From Clostridium sp. AM22-11AC (GTDB taxonomy: Bacteria > Bacillota > Clostridia > Lachnospirales > Lachnospiraceae): DNA of 64,000 bases. The position numbers were made by a program, and so were the translations under genes. Within the stretch, counting starts at the first letter, position 1; the number at the start of each line of letters is the position of its first letter. The stretch covers positions 1-64,000 of the forward strand of contig NZ_QUCM01000009.1 in assembly GCF_003473545.1 (NCBI RefSeq), read 5' to 3'. This document shows positions 17,729 through 30,700 of this stretch, piece by piece. The notes under the pieces are model-generated. The model made no database searches. It was given only the letters and a program-made list of their open reading frames with translations, and was not told where the DNA came from.

Positions 17729-18169
17729 ATGGGAGAAATGGTTAAAGATCCAAATTGCGCATATTGTGTGGAAGGAGAACTGTTAGCTAAGTTTGGTTAT
17801 CCTTGCTGTGAGATGAAGACAGGTAAGCTGTATGTATTCAAAGAGCAGAGCAAGAGAGGAAGAGTGATCTTAGCTCACAAGAAACATGTCAGCGAACTGA
17901 TCGAACTGACTGATGAAGAGAGAAATGACTATTTTGCAGATGTTGCAAAAGTTGCCAGAGCCATCCACAAAGTATTTAACCCTGATAAGGTAAACTATGG
18001 TGCATACGGTGATACCGGACATCATTTACATTTCCACATTGTTCCAAAATACAAAGGTGGAGAAGAATGGGGCAGTACATTCGAGATGAACAGCGGCAAG
18101 ACCATTCTTACAGATGCAGAATATGAGGAAATGGCTGAAGCGATCCGCCAGGCATTAAAGGAAGTCTAA
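17729..18169 (+). CDS. HIT-family nucleotide hydrolase/transferase
   Basis: A 146-residue histidine triad protein. The signature HLHFHIV has His99, His101 and His103, the catalytic HxHxH. CAYC near the N-terminus (Cys10, Cys13) with Cys26/Cys27 may form a zinc site as in Hint-like proteins. Family members hydrolyse nucleotide phosphoramidates or dinucleoside polyphosphates. It is a single gene followed by a terminator. Substrate is not predictable. Confidence 0.9.
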   Translation: MGEMVKDPNCAYCVEGELLAKFGYPCCEMKTGKLYVFKEQSKRGRVILAHKKHVSELIELTDEERNDYFADVAKVARAIHKVFNPDKVNYGAYGDTGHHLHFHIVPKYKGGEEWGSTFEMNSGKTILTDAEYEEMAEAIRQALKEV

Positions 18170-18209
18170 AACAGAATAAAATTGAAACAGGATCCTGTTT
18201 CATAAAAAT

Positions 18210-18262
18210 GAGAACTGCGGCCGAAACGGTGAGAGATCATCCAGGGCTTCAGTTCTCTTTTT
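18210..18262 (+). terminator. Terminator after the HIT gene
   Basis: GAGAACTG (18210-18217) pairs with CAGTTCTC (18250-18257), followed by a T-rich run. A perfect 18-base palindrome (GAAACAGGATCCTGTTTC, 18184-18201) lies just upstream. Confidence 0.65.
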
Positions 18263-18351
18263 ATTTAGAAACCGTCAGGTTATACAGGTGCTTCTTTTTT
18301 CATATTTATGTTAAAGAAATAAATTGCAGAAGATCTGTAAAAGGGGAAGAT

Positions 18352-19587
18352 ATGAAAAAAAGAAGATGGATATGTATGTTTCTGCTGCTTCAGGTTCTGT
18401 GGTGCAGTATGACTGGGATGGCAGTATATGGGATGGAGCCGGATATTCCGGTATCAGCGGTTGTTTCAGGGCAGGCGCAGGCAGTTTCCATACAGGCACC
18501 TTCCGCTGTTTTAATGGAAGCATCCACAGGAAAGCTGTTGTTTGAGAAAGATGCAGACGAAAAGCGCAGTCCTGCCAGCGTGACCAAGGTAATGACACTG
18601 CTTCTGATCTTTGATGCTTTAAAAGCAGGCAAGATCCAGATGACGGACCAGGTGACCACCAGTGCATACGCAAAGTCCATGGGCGGTTCCCAGGTGTTTT
18701 TAGAAGAAGGAGAAGTACAGACCGTAGAAACACTGATCAAATGCATTGTGATCGCTTCCGGAAATGATGCTTCTGTTGCTATGGCAGAATATATTTCTGG
18801 GACAGAAGAGGCTTTTGTAGAAGAAATGAACAAACGGGCAGAGGGGCTGGGAATGACCAATACCCATTTTTCGGACTGCTGTGGCCTGACAGAAGATCCG
18901 GATCATCTGACCACAGCCAGGGACATTGCCCTTATGACCAGGGAACTGATCAACTGCTATCCTGAGATCCATAATTATTCCACCATCTGGATGGAAAATA
19001 TCACTCATGTGACGAAGCAGGGAACCAAGGAATTTGGCCTTGCAAATACAAATAAGCTTCTGAAAATGGCAGCAGATTTCCAGGTAACCGGTTTAAAAAC
19101 AGGTTCCACCTCCAGGGCAAAATACTGTCTTTCCGCTACTGCACAAAAAGACGGGATCCGCCTGATCGCCGTGATCATGGCAGCGCCGGATTATAAAGCA
19201 CGTTTTTCTGATGCCAGAAATCTTTTAAGCTATGGTTATGCCAGATGCAGGCTTTATGAGGACAAAGAAAAAATGCCTCTTCCTGAGATGAAAGTTGCAG
19301 GAGGAGTGAAAGAAAACGTACTGCTGGAGGCAGAGGGAACCTTTACCTGGTTGAGCACAGAGGGGGAAGATCTGGGAAAGATCGAGAAAAAACTGGAACT
19401 GGCAGAGCAGATGGAAGCACCCTTAGCCAGGGGGGAACGTGCCGGCATGATCGCTTATTATATGGACGGGGAAAAGCTGGGAGAACTTCCGGTTGTGACG
19501 GCAGAAGCAGTAGAAAAGGCCGGATACATAGACCAGCTGCAGAAATTATTTGGAAAATGGGCGGGTTTTCGCAATAAGGCAGCATAA
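18352..19587 (+). CDS. D-alanyl-D-alanine carboxypeptidase (class A PBP, DacF/DacB-like)
   Basis: A 411-residue secreted enzyme that trims the terminal D-Ala of peptidoglycan stem peptides. After a signal peptide (about 1-27), the penicillin-binding motifs are complete: SVTK (Ser76, Lys79), SGN (136-138) and KTGS (249-252). A C-terminal PBP5-type domain and an amphipathic tail follow. The start used is ATG 18352 with AAGGGGAAG just upstream; the frame extends 48 codons further without a ribosome site. DacF-like enzymes in spore formers act on vegetative or cortex peptidoglycan; which applies here is not visible. Confidence 0.93.
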   Translation: MKKRRWICMFLLLQVLWCSMTGMAVYGMEPDIPVSAVVSGQAQAVSIQAPSAVLMEASTGKLLFEKDADEKRSPASVTKVMTLLLIFDALKAGKIQMTDQVTTSAYAKSMGGSQVFLEEGEVQTVETLIKCIVIASGNDASVAMAEYISGTEEAFVEEMNKRAEGLGMTNTHFSDCCGLTEDPDHLTTARDIALMTRELINCYPEIHNYSTIWMENITHVTKQGTKEFGLANTNKLLKMAADFQVTGLKTGSTSRAKYCLSATAQKDGIRLIAVIMAAPDYKARFSDARNLLSYGYARCRLYEDKEKMPLPEMKVAGGVKENVLLEAEGTFTWLSTEGEDLGKIEKKLELAEQMEAPLARGERAGMIAYYMDGEKLGELPVVTAEAVEKAGYIDQLQKLFGKWAGFRNKAA

Positions 19588-19625
19588 AGAAGCTGTTAAA
19601 ATGCAGGAAATGACAGGGAAAACCT

Positions 19626-19655
19626 TTGACGGGAGCGGTTTTATACCATTATAAT
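19626..19655 (+). promoter_or_regulatory. Promoter of the CPA1 antiporter gene
   Basis: TTGACG (19626-19631) and TATAAT (19650-19655), spacer 18. It leaves an untranslated leader of about 120 bases in which no known riboswitch was recognised. Confidence 0.6.
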
Positions 19656-19781
19656 ACCTTTCATATTATCATGATACCAGGGTCAAAATATAATCTACCC
19701 AGGCAAGAACGGTCACGTCAGAAGACAGGGACGTATGCAGGTGTGGGAAAAGTGAGTCTGGGAAACGGAAAGAGGTGGACC

Positions 19782-21371
19782 ATGAACCAGATCTTACTGC
19801 TTACAGGGATCGTCATTGTGATCTGTATTCTGTCAGGACGGCTGATCGATAAACTGGGAGTTCCGTCATTACTTGCATTTATCCTTCTGGGAATGTGCTT
19901 TGGGGTAGATGGTATTTTTAAAATATCCTTTGATGAGTATCAGTTCAGTGAACTGATCTGTTCCGTCAGTCTTATTTTCATCATGTTTTATGGTGGTTTC
20001 GGAACGAATATTAAAGAAGCGGGGCCGGTGATCCCCAGGGCTGTTCTGCTTTCAACAGCCGGTGTTTTATTTACAGCCGGGATCACAGGACTGTTTATTC
20101 ATCTGGCGTTAAAACTTCCTCTTCTTGAAAGTTTTTTAGTGGCATCTGTGATCGGTTCTACAGATGCAGCTTCTGTATTTAATATCCTCAGGTCAAAAAA
20201 TCTGAATCTGAAAGAAAATACAGCCTCTTTACTGGAAATGGAGTCCGGTTCCAATGACCCTGTTTCCTATATGCTGACGGTGATCCTTACAGCAGTCCTC
20301 ACAGGACAGTCTGTAAATGTAGGTTCCATGCTGGTTTTCCAGATCCTGTTCGGCATTGGCTGTGGTGTGTTTTTTGGAAAAGTCACAGCGTTTATTTTAA
20401 ATAAAGTGGAATTTGATATTGCCCAGGGAAAAACCATTCTGGTATTTGCAACGGCTATACTGGCATATACAATTCCTTCCATGATCGGCGGAAATGGATA
20501 TTTAAGTGTATATCTTTGCGGGATCCTGTTAGGAAATTCCTACCTTCCTCACAAGCGGGATATGGTGTTGTTTTTTGATGTGCTTACAGGTGTGGCACAG
20601 ATGATGAGCTTTTTCCTGTTAGGACTTTTAGTAACTCCAAGCCAGCTGCCACAGGTGATCATTCCTTCTTTTGTGATCATGATCTTTCTTACCCTGGTTG
20701 GCCGTCCTGTGTCTGTAGCCGCACTTTTAGCTGGTTTTCGGGCATCTATCGGGCAGATGGGACTGGTGTCCTGGGCGGGACTTCGGGGTGTTGCTTCCAT
20801 TGTTTTTGCAATCTATGTAGTGCTGCGCCAGGTCCCTTTAGGATATAACCTGTTTAACCTGGTATTTTGCATTGTACTGTTGTCCATTTCTATCCAGGGA
20901 ACCCTGCTTCCATGGATCTCAGGAAAGTTGCAGATGATCGATGAAAATGCAGATGTGCGCCGTACATTTAATGACTATCAGGAAGAAGAGAGCATCAGCT
21001 TTGTAAAGTTTCATCTTTTTAGCCAGCATCCTTATGTGGGAAAATGTTTAAAAGAGATCACATTGCCGCCTAAACTGTTGGTTGTGGTGCTGATCCGGGG
21101 AAAAGAAGTGTTAGTTCCCAATGGAGATACCTGTTTGCAGGCAGGAGATCTGATGATCGCAGCGGCAGAGGAATTTGAAGACCGGAAAAATATGACGCTC
21201 CGCGAAATAACCGTGGATAAAAATCATAAATGGAAAGGAAGATCTTTAAGCCGTATCCCTATGCAGGCGGGAACTTTGATCGTTATGATACGAAGGGGAA
21301 AAGAAACTGTGATCCCTACAGGAAATACAGTGGTGTATGAAGGGGATGTGCTGGTACAGGCAAAATTTTAA
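19782..21371 (+). CDS. K+/H+ (or Na+/H+) antiporter, NhaP2/CPA1 family with TrkA-C domains
   Basis: A 529-residue protein. The first 390 residues or so are 12-13 membrane helices with the CPA1 core SVIGSTDAASVFNIL, containing the transport Asp, and SLLEMESGSNDPVSYML. The C-terminal part carries two TrkA_C-type modules (GKCLKEITLPPKLLVVVLIRG and GRSLSRIPMQAGTLIVMIRRG) that bind regulatory nucleotides in relatives; c-di-AMP in several Firmicutes. It expels K+ or Na+ in exchange for protons. ATG 19782 is chosen for AGAGGTGG immediately upstream; the longer frame from 19626 includes the promoter. A terminator follows. Confidence 0.88.
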   Translation: MNQILLLTGIVIVICILSGRLIDKLGVPSLLAFILLGMCFGVDGIFKISFDEYQFSELICSVSLIFIMFYGGFGTNIKEAGPVIPRAVLLSTAGVLFTAGITGLFIHLALKLPLLESFLVASVIGSTDAASVFNILRSKNLNLKENTASLLEMESGSNDPVSYMLTVILTAVLTGQSVNVGSMLVFQILFGIGCGVFFGKVTAFILNKVEFDIAQGKTILVFATAILAYTIPSMIGGNGYLSVYLCGILLGNSYLPHKRDMVLFFDVLTGVAQMMSFFLLGLLVTPSQLPQVIIPSFVIMIFLTLVGRPVSVAALLAGFRASIGQMGLVSWAGLRGVASIVFAIYVVLRQVPLGYNLFNLVFCIVLLSISIQGTLLPWISGKLQMIDENADVRRTFNDYQEEESISFVKFHLFSQHPYVGKCLKEITLPPKLLVVVLIRGKEVLVPNGDTCLQAGDLMIAAAEEFEDRKNMTLREITVDKNHKWKGRSLSRIPMQAGTLIVMIRRGKETVIPTGNTVVYEGDVLVQAKF

Positions 21372-21397
21372 AGTATTATGATCATCAAAGTGCTATG

Positions 21398-21430
21398 AAA
21401 AGGGCAGGTCTCATTGACTTGCTCTTTTTC
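21398..21430 (+). terminator. Terminator after the antiporter gene
   Basis: AAAGGGCAGGTC pairs with GACTTGCTCTTT (with G-U pairs) around a five-base loop, followed by TTTT. Confidence 0.7.
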
Positions 21431-21702
21431 TTATGTTATCCTAGTACCATCGGCGGGGAGATCTCCCTGTCAGATCTGTTTATTCTATTTATTTTTGGTC
21501 GTTTCAGACCGCAGTTTCACAAAAATTGTAAAAAAGTGAAAAAATGAAAAAGGAGGGGAAAGTTTGGATTAAAATATCAGGGGATTTTGCAACATTTCTA
21601 AAATTCAGATCATGGAAAAGATCAAACATCAAATCTAAACACATCACATCAGGACAAATCAGATCAAACACATCAAAACACATTCCAAAGGGGGAAAAAC
21701 AA

Positions 21703-24700
21703 TTGAATACGAAAATATGGAAACGAATGATGGCTGGCTTACTGGCAGGCGTCCTTATTTTTACAGGAATCCCGTTTTCTGCCTCTGCAGGTGAACCGCC
21801 TGTGCAGATGATCATCAGGGGAGATGCCTTTCAGAACAGGCAGATCAACATTTTCGGCCACAGTCACCGGTCGATCACCTGCTATTATGTAAATCCGGTG
21901 GAAGGACATGTACCGGCATTTTGCCTGCAGCCGGGAAAGAAACTTCCCAATCACACCCAGGCATCCTGGGAGAGGTACAGTGCGTCACCGGAAACCTCCG
22001 TACCGGTCATAGGAAGTTTTGATCGGTATCTGCCTATGACACTGGCTTATGAGTGGATGGTTTCAGGAAATTATTATGATAAGACCCGGTATGCCATGGT
22101 GCAGACTTATTTCTGGGGCTGTCTGGCAGGTTTTGAGCAGGACTGGGATATCCAGGAAGAGACCATGAAAAAACTGGAATGGGCTATAAGAGACGGAAGG
22201 GTTCTCTCCCTGTTTCATGAAATGAGGTCGGTAGTGGAAAAGGGCCTGGAAGAATATGAGTCGAATAGCGGAAGCAGTCTTCCTGCCTGGAATGGCCGTA
22301 AGGAAAATATGATCTTAAAAGACGGTCATTATGAGCTGACCTTAGATCTTAGTTCCTGTCCCCAGCTTAAAAACGCAAACTGGCAGTTCCCGGATAAAAA
22401 CTGGAGTTTTACACAGGGACCAGGGGAAAATGAGATCACATTTCTTTATACAGGAGAAGAACCTTCCGGACGGATCAGCGCAGGAAACGTGGAAGGCTTG
22501 GATGACCGGTATTATGCCTATATCTTTTATCCGGGAGAGTCTTATCAGATGCAGATGGGCTGGCTGGATATGCAGCGTCCCCAGGCAGAAGTATGGTTTG
22601 AAACAGGAAAGGGGAGTGTCCAGGGCGGTCAGATGCAGCCTTTAGAACGGTTCCGCCACAGGGAAGTTTTTGAGGCAGATTACAAAATAGATCTGGAAAA
22701 ATATTGTGCAGAAACAGGACAGCCTCTTGCAGGAGCGGATTTTCAGGTATGGGAAAGTTTTGACCATTCCCAGATCAATGAACATGGCTATGAAGAAGGG
22801 GAGCCGGACGGAACGACAGGTCAGGTTTACAGTAACTGTATGTCCCCGGAACCGGAAGAAGAATGGCTGTGTGACGTGATCACCACCGACGAAGAAGGAA
22901 AGGCTTTTCATAAAGATATCCGCAATTACAATTACAGCAAAACCTACTGTATGGGCCATCCGGCGCCGGAATGGATCGAATGTGATCACGAAGGAGATGG
23001 CGGTGATGGAGAAGACGGGGAAGGCGAAGAGGAAGAATGTAACTGTGAAGAAGAAAATGAACGTCTCAGGGAGCAGTGGCTTGAGGAACAGGAACTGTGT
23101 GAAGCTTCCAGCGATTTCCATGTATCCAATGAGGATGAAGAGGACCATGAACAGAGTACAGAAGCAATGGAAGCCATGTTAGAGGACCGGGATGAAACCT
23201 ATGAAAATTTTATTGCCCTGGAGTATGGCTATACATTAACAGAGAAAAAGGCCAGAACCGGCTATATGGTCCACGGGACACACAGGGAAGATTTTGAAAT
23301 CGAGAAAATAACAGTGGCTTCCGCCCAGGCACAGAGAAATACAGCAGGAAAGGAAGGTACAGGAAGAGAAGATCCGCAATCAGAGGTGTATCTGGGGGAA
23401 AATACGCAGCTGCAGTTTCATCCCGCTCCACAAAAAAAAGAAAAGAAAAACGGATATGCTTATGAAACCGGAGCGCAGGAAGAAAGATCAGCAGAGGAAC
23501 TTAGAACGATCCATGAAGTGAAGCTGACCGAAGATATTTATGAAGAAGAGGAAGATGACGAGGATGAGATCTGGGATGACCGGGCAACGGAAAGTAATGC
23601 AAAGATAAGCAGGACAACAGCAAATACGGCAACAGAAAGCAAAGCAACCGCAAGTGATGCAGCAGAAGATAACGCAGTTGTAGCTGCTGCCACTGCATCG
23701 AACGCAAAGAAGGATCTGGAAACGACAGAACAATATATTTATACAAGAGAAGAAATTTCCCTGGAACCGATTTCTTTATGGGAGTCTTTACGGGAAAATG
23801 TATGGAATTCTGTAAAAGCAATCTTTTTTTCCTCAGAAGACGATGATGATTTTGAGGGGATAACAGCATTTCTTCCTGATTTTCAGGATGATGATCTGGG
23901 AGAGATGGATGTTTCCTGTTTTGGTGATCCATCGAATTCCCTTTACTGTTTTAAAGTCTGGGACCACCGCACAGAAGGAAGGATCTATATAAATAAACGG
24001 GATCTGCATCTTTATGAAAAGGACCAGGAAGAAAGCTATGGCCGGACCCAGGGAGACGGAACTTTAGAAGGTGCTGTATATGGCCTTTTTGCAGCCGCAG
24101 ACATTGTACATCCGGATGGAAGATCCGGTGTGATCTACCAGAAAGATGATCTGACAGCCGTGGCAGCAACAGATCAGGATGGTAATGCCTCATTTTTTGC
24201 ATACACGGAGGTCCCGCATACAGTAGTAAAAGAAGATGGGACCATTGAGGCACCGGAAAATTTCCTGGGGCCGGAAACCTTATATAACGGCAGTACCATT
24301 AATTCTTCTGATCATGGATTTGGAAGCTATACCTATCCGGACAGAAAGGAAGAAAATGGAAATTCCTGGATCGGAAGACCGCTGCTGATGGGAAGTTATT
24401 ATGTGAAAGAACTAAGCCGGTCAGAGGGATATGAACTGTCTGTAACAGGAAAGAACCTGGTGGAGACGAACCGGGGGTCAGGAGAAGAAAATGTAGTGCG
24501 AAAGGCAGGGCAGGTACAGGTAAGCGCAGGTCTGTCTGAGCATAACAGTATGGAAGCAGACGGTTCCTGGAATGATTTTACAGTAGAAGCATTTGGAACA
24601 GAAAAAGGGTATGAGATCACAGTTTCCGGTTATCCGGAAAATACAAAGTTTTACCGTTTAAGTTCACAGGAGCAGAGGGAAAATTTAAAACAGATCACAG

Positions 24701-27700
24701 GAATGGAAAAAATTCCCAAAATGGATCATTTGGGAAATCCTGTATATGAAAAGGCAAAAGGCGGAGAATTAAAACGGGATCTTAATGGCAATCCTGTTTT
24801 AAAAGCAGATGCGGGGGAAGACGAAAAAGTACCTGCATCTGAGACTGTGCCCTATCATTTCCGGACAGCCCCTTATATAAAAGGAGAAGCAAAACCGGAA
24901 GATCTGTCTAAATGGGATGAAGACCTGGATCCTGATTATGTGATGGAACAGGCACAGGCAATGCTTATGCAGTTAGGCTATAAAGAAGCTGACGGGGAAG
25001 GGGCACCATGGGTTTCTATAAATCTGGATTCTATGAATGGAAAGGCCGTAGAACAGATCCTTGACTGGTATACAGAACACAGTTTTTATAATATGGCCGC
25101 CGTTTCTGAGATAAAGGAAGAAGAGGGACAGTGGCAGGCAAAACTTTTTTATGACTATTCTGGAAATACAGAAGCAGGATCTGCAGTTTATGACCGGGCA
25201 GACGGACAGCTTTATGTGAAAAAAGAAAGGGAAAATGGTCATTACTGGATCTGCATTCCCAAAGGAAAATTCCGTTTAAGCAGTCATACCGCTTACATAA
25301 AAGAAAAATGGGAATATGTGGAAGATGAGCTTAAATTAATTTATGAGCCTGTTTATGAACGGTATGAAGAAGGAGAGGTTCTTTTAGATCCAAACGGAGT
25401 ACCGATCCAGGAAATGGAACAGGTCCCCATTTTTGAAGAACGGGAAACCACGTATGTGACTACGAAAGAGGAGCCGGTAGAGGCTTTCTGGGATCCTGAA
25501 AAAAGAGAGTATCATATTTTGGTGGAAAATGAAACAGACTGGTCCGTGGAAAAAGAAGAGGTAGAAGAAACGTTCCGTGCAGTGACCGGACAAACCACCA
25601 TTTCTATAAATGGAAAAGAGGTTCCTTATAATCAGTATCTGGTATCCATGGGAGCAGCTGTGGATGTAGAAGCAGAACAGGAAGAAACAGATCCTGGAAG
25701 TTTTGTAAAATATGTTCATCTGGCATATCCTGGTCAGAACCAGACAGTTCAGGATGGTGGAACAGAAAAAGAACCGGTTCAGGTTTTGGAACGGGCGATC
25801 CGGCAGCCGGTACGCATTACCAAACACATTTCCCAGTCTTCTTATGAAAATGTAAATACCTACGGTTCTGTGCATAATGATCCAGTCACTACCTTTTTAG
25901 GCTTATTCCGTAAAAATGGATCTGCAGAAGGCCGGAAACTTTTAGATCAGTTTTCATTCAGGATCTACCTGAAGCAAAATCTTTTAAACATTTATGTGGA
26001 TGATGAGGGAAAGATCCTGTCAGAAGATATCAGTTCACCAGCTTATAAGGAGCTGGTACAGACTATTTATCTGCCGCCGGAAGATGCAGAAAACAGGGGT
26101 CATCAGCTGATGGAAAGAAATGAGGATGGCAGCTGCAATTACCGGAAATTTTTTGACGCAATGGAAGGCGCAGAAAAGAAGAAGGGCGGTATTTATCCCA
26201 AAGAGGTACTGACCCAGTTTGCCCTGGATCATTATGATATAAGATCCTATAAGGAAGAGATCTTAAAAGACCGGCCATATATGGACAGTGACAGGGCATA
26301 CAAACAGGCTTTAGACCAGGCGAGAAAAGAAGCAGCCCGTTATCTGGATCAGTTTACAGGGTTAAAAGAGCGTCTGTCTATTGAATGGGAACGGGATGCA
26401 AATGGCGGTACGGATGGTAACAGGAAGACCATCCAGTGTAACCAGAGAAATGGAAAAGACGATTATTATGAGTATTCCATTCCTCTCCCGTATGGTGAAT
26501 ATGTGATCGAAGAGCAGATGCCTTCTGATCTGGAAAAAGAACTGGCAAACAGGCATTATAAGATTGAGGAACCAAGGGAGATCACACTGCCCTTTGTGCC
26601 GGAGATCATACGAAATGAGGATACCGGGGAAGAAACGGTTTTAGATGAGATCGGCAGTGCCTATTTTCGTTATCACAGTAGTGACAGTCCGGATGAACTG
26701 ATCCGCAAATACAAGATCCGCTTTAATGAAGAGGACCGGAAGATCCTGGCAGATGGTATAGATGGTTCCTTTGCCATTTATCCTTATGGGCTTGATAAAG
26801 ATATTTTGCCGGAATACAGTACGGGAACTATTTCACAAAGTGAGGATCATGTAATTTTAGATGGTGTGATCTATGACGGAAGTGAACGGGAAAATGGCCA
26901 GATGGAAATATGTGACCAGGTTCCTGGTATGAAGGGGAAAAATACTGCCATTGAGGGCAAATTTGCGCCGATGCTGGTACCGTGGAGCATCCTGACACCG
27001 GAATATGACCGAATCAACCCGGATACGGGAAATATAGAAACCTTACAGCCTGGGGGAAGCGGTGCCGGATTTAATTATATTGCATTTGCCCAGGAAGATT
27101 TTGAAAATACCTATTTTAATTCAAGGCTGCGGATCGAAAAGATCGACAGTGAAACAGGGGAAAATCTGATCCATGAGGGAGCTTTATTCCGCATTTATGC
27201 TGCAAAGCGGGATGCACAGAAAAACGGGATAAACAGTGTGACCGGAACCGGACAGGTGCTGTTTGGACCGGCAGAGGATGCAGAAGGAAATAAGGTTGTG
27301 GACGCAGATGGAAAGGAGATCCTTTATCCGAGAGTGGGGCAGGACAATGGTTCACAGGATGATCTTCCTGTGAAGTTAGACCAGGATGGGGTCCCTCTTT
27401 ATGATGAAACCCAGCGGATCAGCCAGGTGGATGAAACCGGCACAGAGAGAGGGATATTCCGCTCTTTTACTACACTGCGGGAAGTCTTGATCCATGGAAA
27501 GCTGGAAAAACTCCCTGTGGGATACATTGAAACGCCCAGACCTTTAGGGGCAGGTGCCTATGTCCTGGTAGAAGTACAGGCACCGGAAGGTTACGTAAAA
27601 AGCCGTCCGGTTGCTTTTGAAGTTTATGGGAACGAAGTATCCTATTATAAGGAAAACGTGTACAGAGACGGTACAACAGATGGATATGAACGGAAAACAG

Positions 27701-30700
27701 CTGCAAACTATGAGTATGCCATTCCGGTAACGGGAGATGGAAATAAAAATGCTTACGAAACAGTCAGCCAGATCCCGGTGGAAAATTATCCTTCTGTAAT
27801 GCGGATCCGGAAAGTAGAGGATGGCGATTCCCTGGTTGGAAATGAAAATGGCCTGTTAAAAACGGATGCTTTAGGCCAGGAAGAAACAAGCGGCGGCCTG
27901 GAAGAAGATATATGGGTAAATGACAGAGGAGATGAAATCATTTACCAGGTATATGGAAGAAAGGAGAAGTTAGAAGAAAGAGGAGATGTAAGAGAGATCC
28001 ATTTTGACCGGGAACTGGGGACATGGACCGGGAAAGTAACAAAGAAAATGGATTTCTGTTCAGAAGAGATCATAGAAGGTGCAGAAAAAGAACTAAAAGC
28101 AATGGAAGGAGTAAAACTCCTTTATGACCGGAAGGGGGAATTTACAGGAAAAGGGATCCGTTTTAAAGTAACGGTCTCAGGAGCAACACTGGCTTTATAC
28201 CAGGGACTCTGGATGGAAAAAGAAGAGGACGGAAGTTATAAGGGAGTAACAGCTGAAGTTCAGGATGGTAAAACCATAAAGATCACTGCTTCTGAAACAG
28301 GAAGCAGGCGGCAGATCCTGGAGACAGGAAAAGATGCCGGTCCTGCCGGGCTTGCTATATGGCAGGATGAGAAGGTGGAAAACCAGCCGGAAGATCTGTA
28401 TTTTTATGATCTGGACCAGTTAAACGAAGAAGGGCGCCTGGAGAGGACAGAGGACAAGTCTGTATACAAAGTATTAGATGAACGGGGAAACTTCATCTGT
28501 TATGCAGACGTAAAAACAGGAATGGCCTTTGTATACGATGATCATGAACGGATCATGGCTTACATTGCAGATGAAACGGGAGAAAAGAAGCTGGTTTATT
28601 CTGTCCAGGTCTATAAGGACAAGAATGGGGAGTCTGTTTATAAGGAAAAACGTTCTGTAGATGATGAAAATGGTCTGCCTGTTTACGATAAACAGGGGCA
28701 TTTCACAACAAAGGAGGAACGCTGGACCAGTGACAACAGCACAGACTCCAAAGGGGAAGCAGAGCGAAGAGGCGGCCTTCATGAGATTAAGCGCCTGCCT
28801 TTTGGGGCCTATATCCTTCAGGAAGAACAGGTTCCGTTTGAACAGGGCTATGTGCAGGCACCTTATCAGGGAATTCTTTTTAAAGACAGCATAGAGCCTC
28901 AGGAATATTTCCATTCCAATGCCTTTACAAGGGCAGCTTTCGCCAAGGTAGACACCCGTACACAGGAAGAGATCAAAGGGGCTGTGATGACGTTTTATGA
29001 GGCTGCGACAGATGAAGCGGGAAGGATATTAACAGATGAAGACGGAATTTATCTGCCTGGAAAGAAATATGCTTCCTGGGTCAGCGGTTATGCCTGTGAC
29101 GATCAAGGCAATGTGAAAACAGATGAGGAAGGAAACCGGATCGAAACAAAAAAACCTCACTGGATCGATCATATTCCGGTAGGGGAGTATGTATTAGAAG
29201 AAACAGAGTGCCCGTATCTGCAGGGCTATGTGCAGAGAAAACGGCAGAATATCCAGATTTTGGAAACAGAACATGTACAGTCTTTTACTATGGAAGATGA
29301 TTTTACAGCTGCAGAGATCCGCAAGGAGGATGGAAAGACGGGAGAACTTCTCTATGAAGACAGTCTGGCAAAACTGGTCCTTTACCAGGTGCCGGAAGGA
29401 GAAGAAGATAAGCCGTTAGCGGATCTTATGGGAGAAGATAATAAGTTGTTAGACTTTGAACGGGCCGGTTTTAAAGAATGGATGGAAATATGGGCTACAG
29501 GAAGAGAAGAAGCAGACGCTGCCGGCTTAAATCCCATTGCAAAATACGATCATCGGTGGGAGAATGTGCCGGGTACGCTTAAAGGCAGGTATTGCTTTAC
29601 AGAAGAAGGAACGGTACGGTTTGAATATCTTCCTGTGGGATCTTACATTCTTGCAGAAAAAGAAACGCCTTCCGGTTATGCCACAGCGGATCCAATTTTA
29701 TTTGAGATCACAGATACCGGTCATTTGGAAAAAATCCATCAGGTGGTTATGAAAGATGAACCTTTGAGTCTTGTGGTCAGCAAGAATACGATTACCGGAG
29801 GAAAAGAAGTAGCAGGAGCAAAGCTGGGAATCTATCCGGTGGATGAAGAGGGCACAGTCAGCGAAAAGCCGCTGCTTTTGCATATTCCGGAGGAAGAAGG
29901 GCGTTACAGGGATGAGGAAGCCATATGGTTTTCCGGAACTGATGGAGTGTATACAGAAGAAGAGAATGAAAATGGGGAACTGCCAGAAGGATTTGAAGTG
30001 GGAGATCTGAAACCACATCTGATCGAATACATTCCTGTTGGTTCTTATATTTTAAGAGAAGAAATGACGCCTTATGGATTTTTACAGTCTGTGGATATCC
30101 CATTTGTAATAGAAGATACCAGAGAGATCCAGAAAAAGGAGATGCAGGATGAAATACCAGAAGGCAGGCTGACGGTGATCAAACATGATGCAGATGATGC
30201 AGATCAGGTTTTAGAGGGAGCAGAATTTGAACTCTTTAACCAGACCTTGGGCATATCCTGTGAAAAGCAAATAACGGATGAAATGGGGAAAACTCAGTTT
30301 TCTTCCCAGCCTATTGGCTGCCTGGATCAGGAAGGAAAATTCAGTTCTTATGATTATCTGGTAAAGGAAACAAAAGCAGCGCCGGGACATATGCTTTCTG
30401 AAAAAACGCTGGAATTCCAGTTTGAATATAAAGATGAAAAAACACCTTTGATAGAGCTTACTTATGACCCGGTAAATGACAGCAACCGTGCACTGGTGAA
30501 AAAGCTTTTAAGGGATACAGAAGAGTATCTGGAAGGTGCTGTTTTGAGACTGGAACGGGAAGAAAAGGTAATTTTGGAACCGGATGAAAGAGGTGATCAG
30601 GGCGAAAGTCAGAAGAAAGATCAGAAAAAATATCAGGCGAAAGATCAGATGAAAGAGGAGAAGACCTGGGTAGTAGTAGAAACATGGATCACAGGAAAGC

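Noticed and set aside
21544..21702. ATG 21544 as start of the giant adhesin
   Set aside because: The first 53 residues are basic and unlike a signal peptide, and GGAGGGG lies after the ATG; TTG 21703 has a correctly placed AAAGGGGG and gives a clean signal peptide.
22642..23148. Phe/Ile-rich minus-strand frames opposite the adhesin (several between 22.6 and 31.4 kb)
   Set aside because: Shadows of the Glu/Lys-rich coding strand; no ribosome sites.
23580..23720. Repeat-like ATESNA/TASDA segment as a CRISPR or tandem DNA repeat
   Set aside because: Units are degenerate and of unequal length; it is a low-complexity protein linker.
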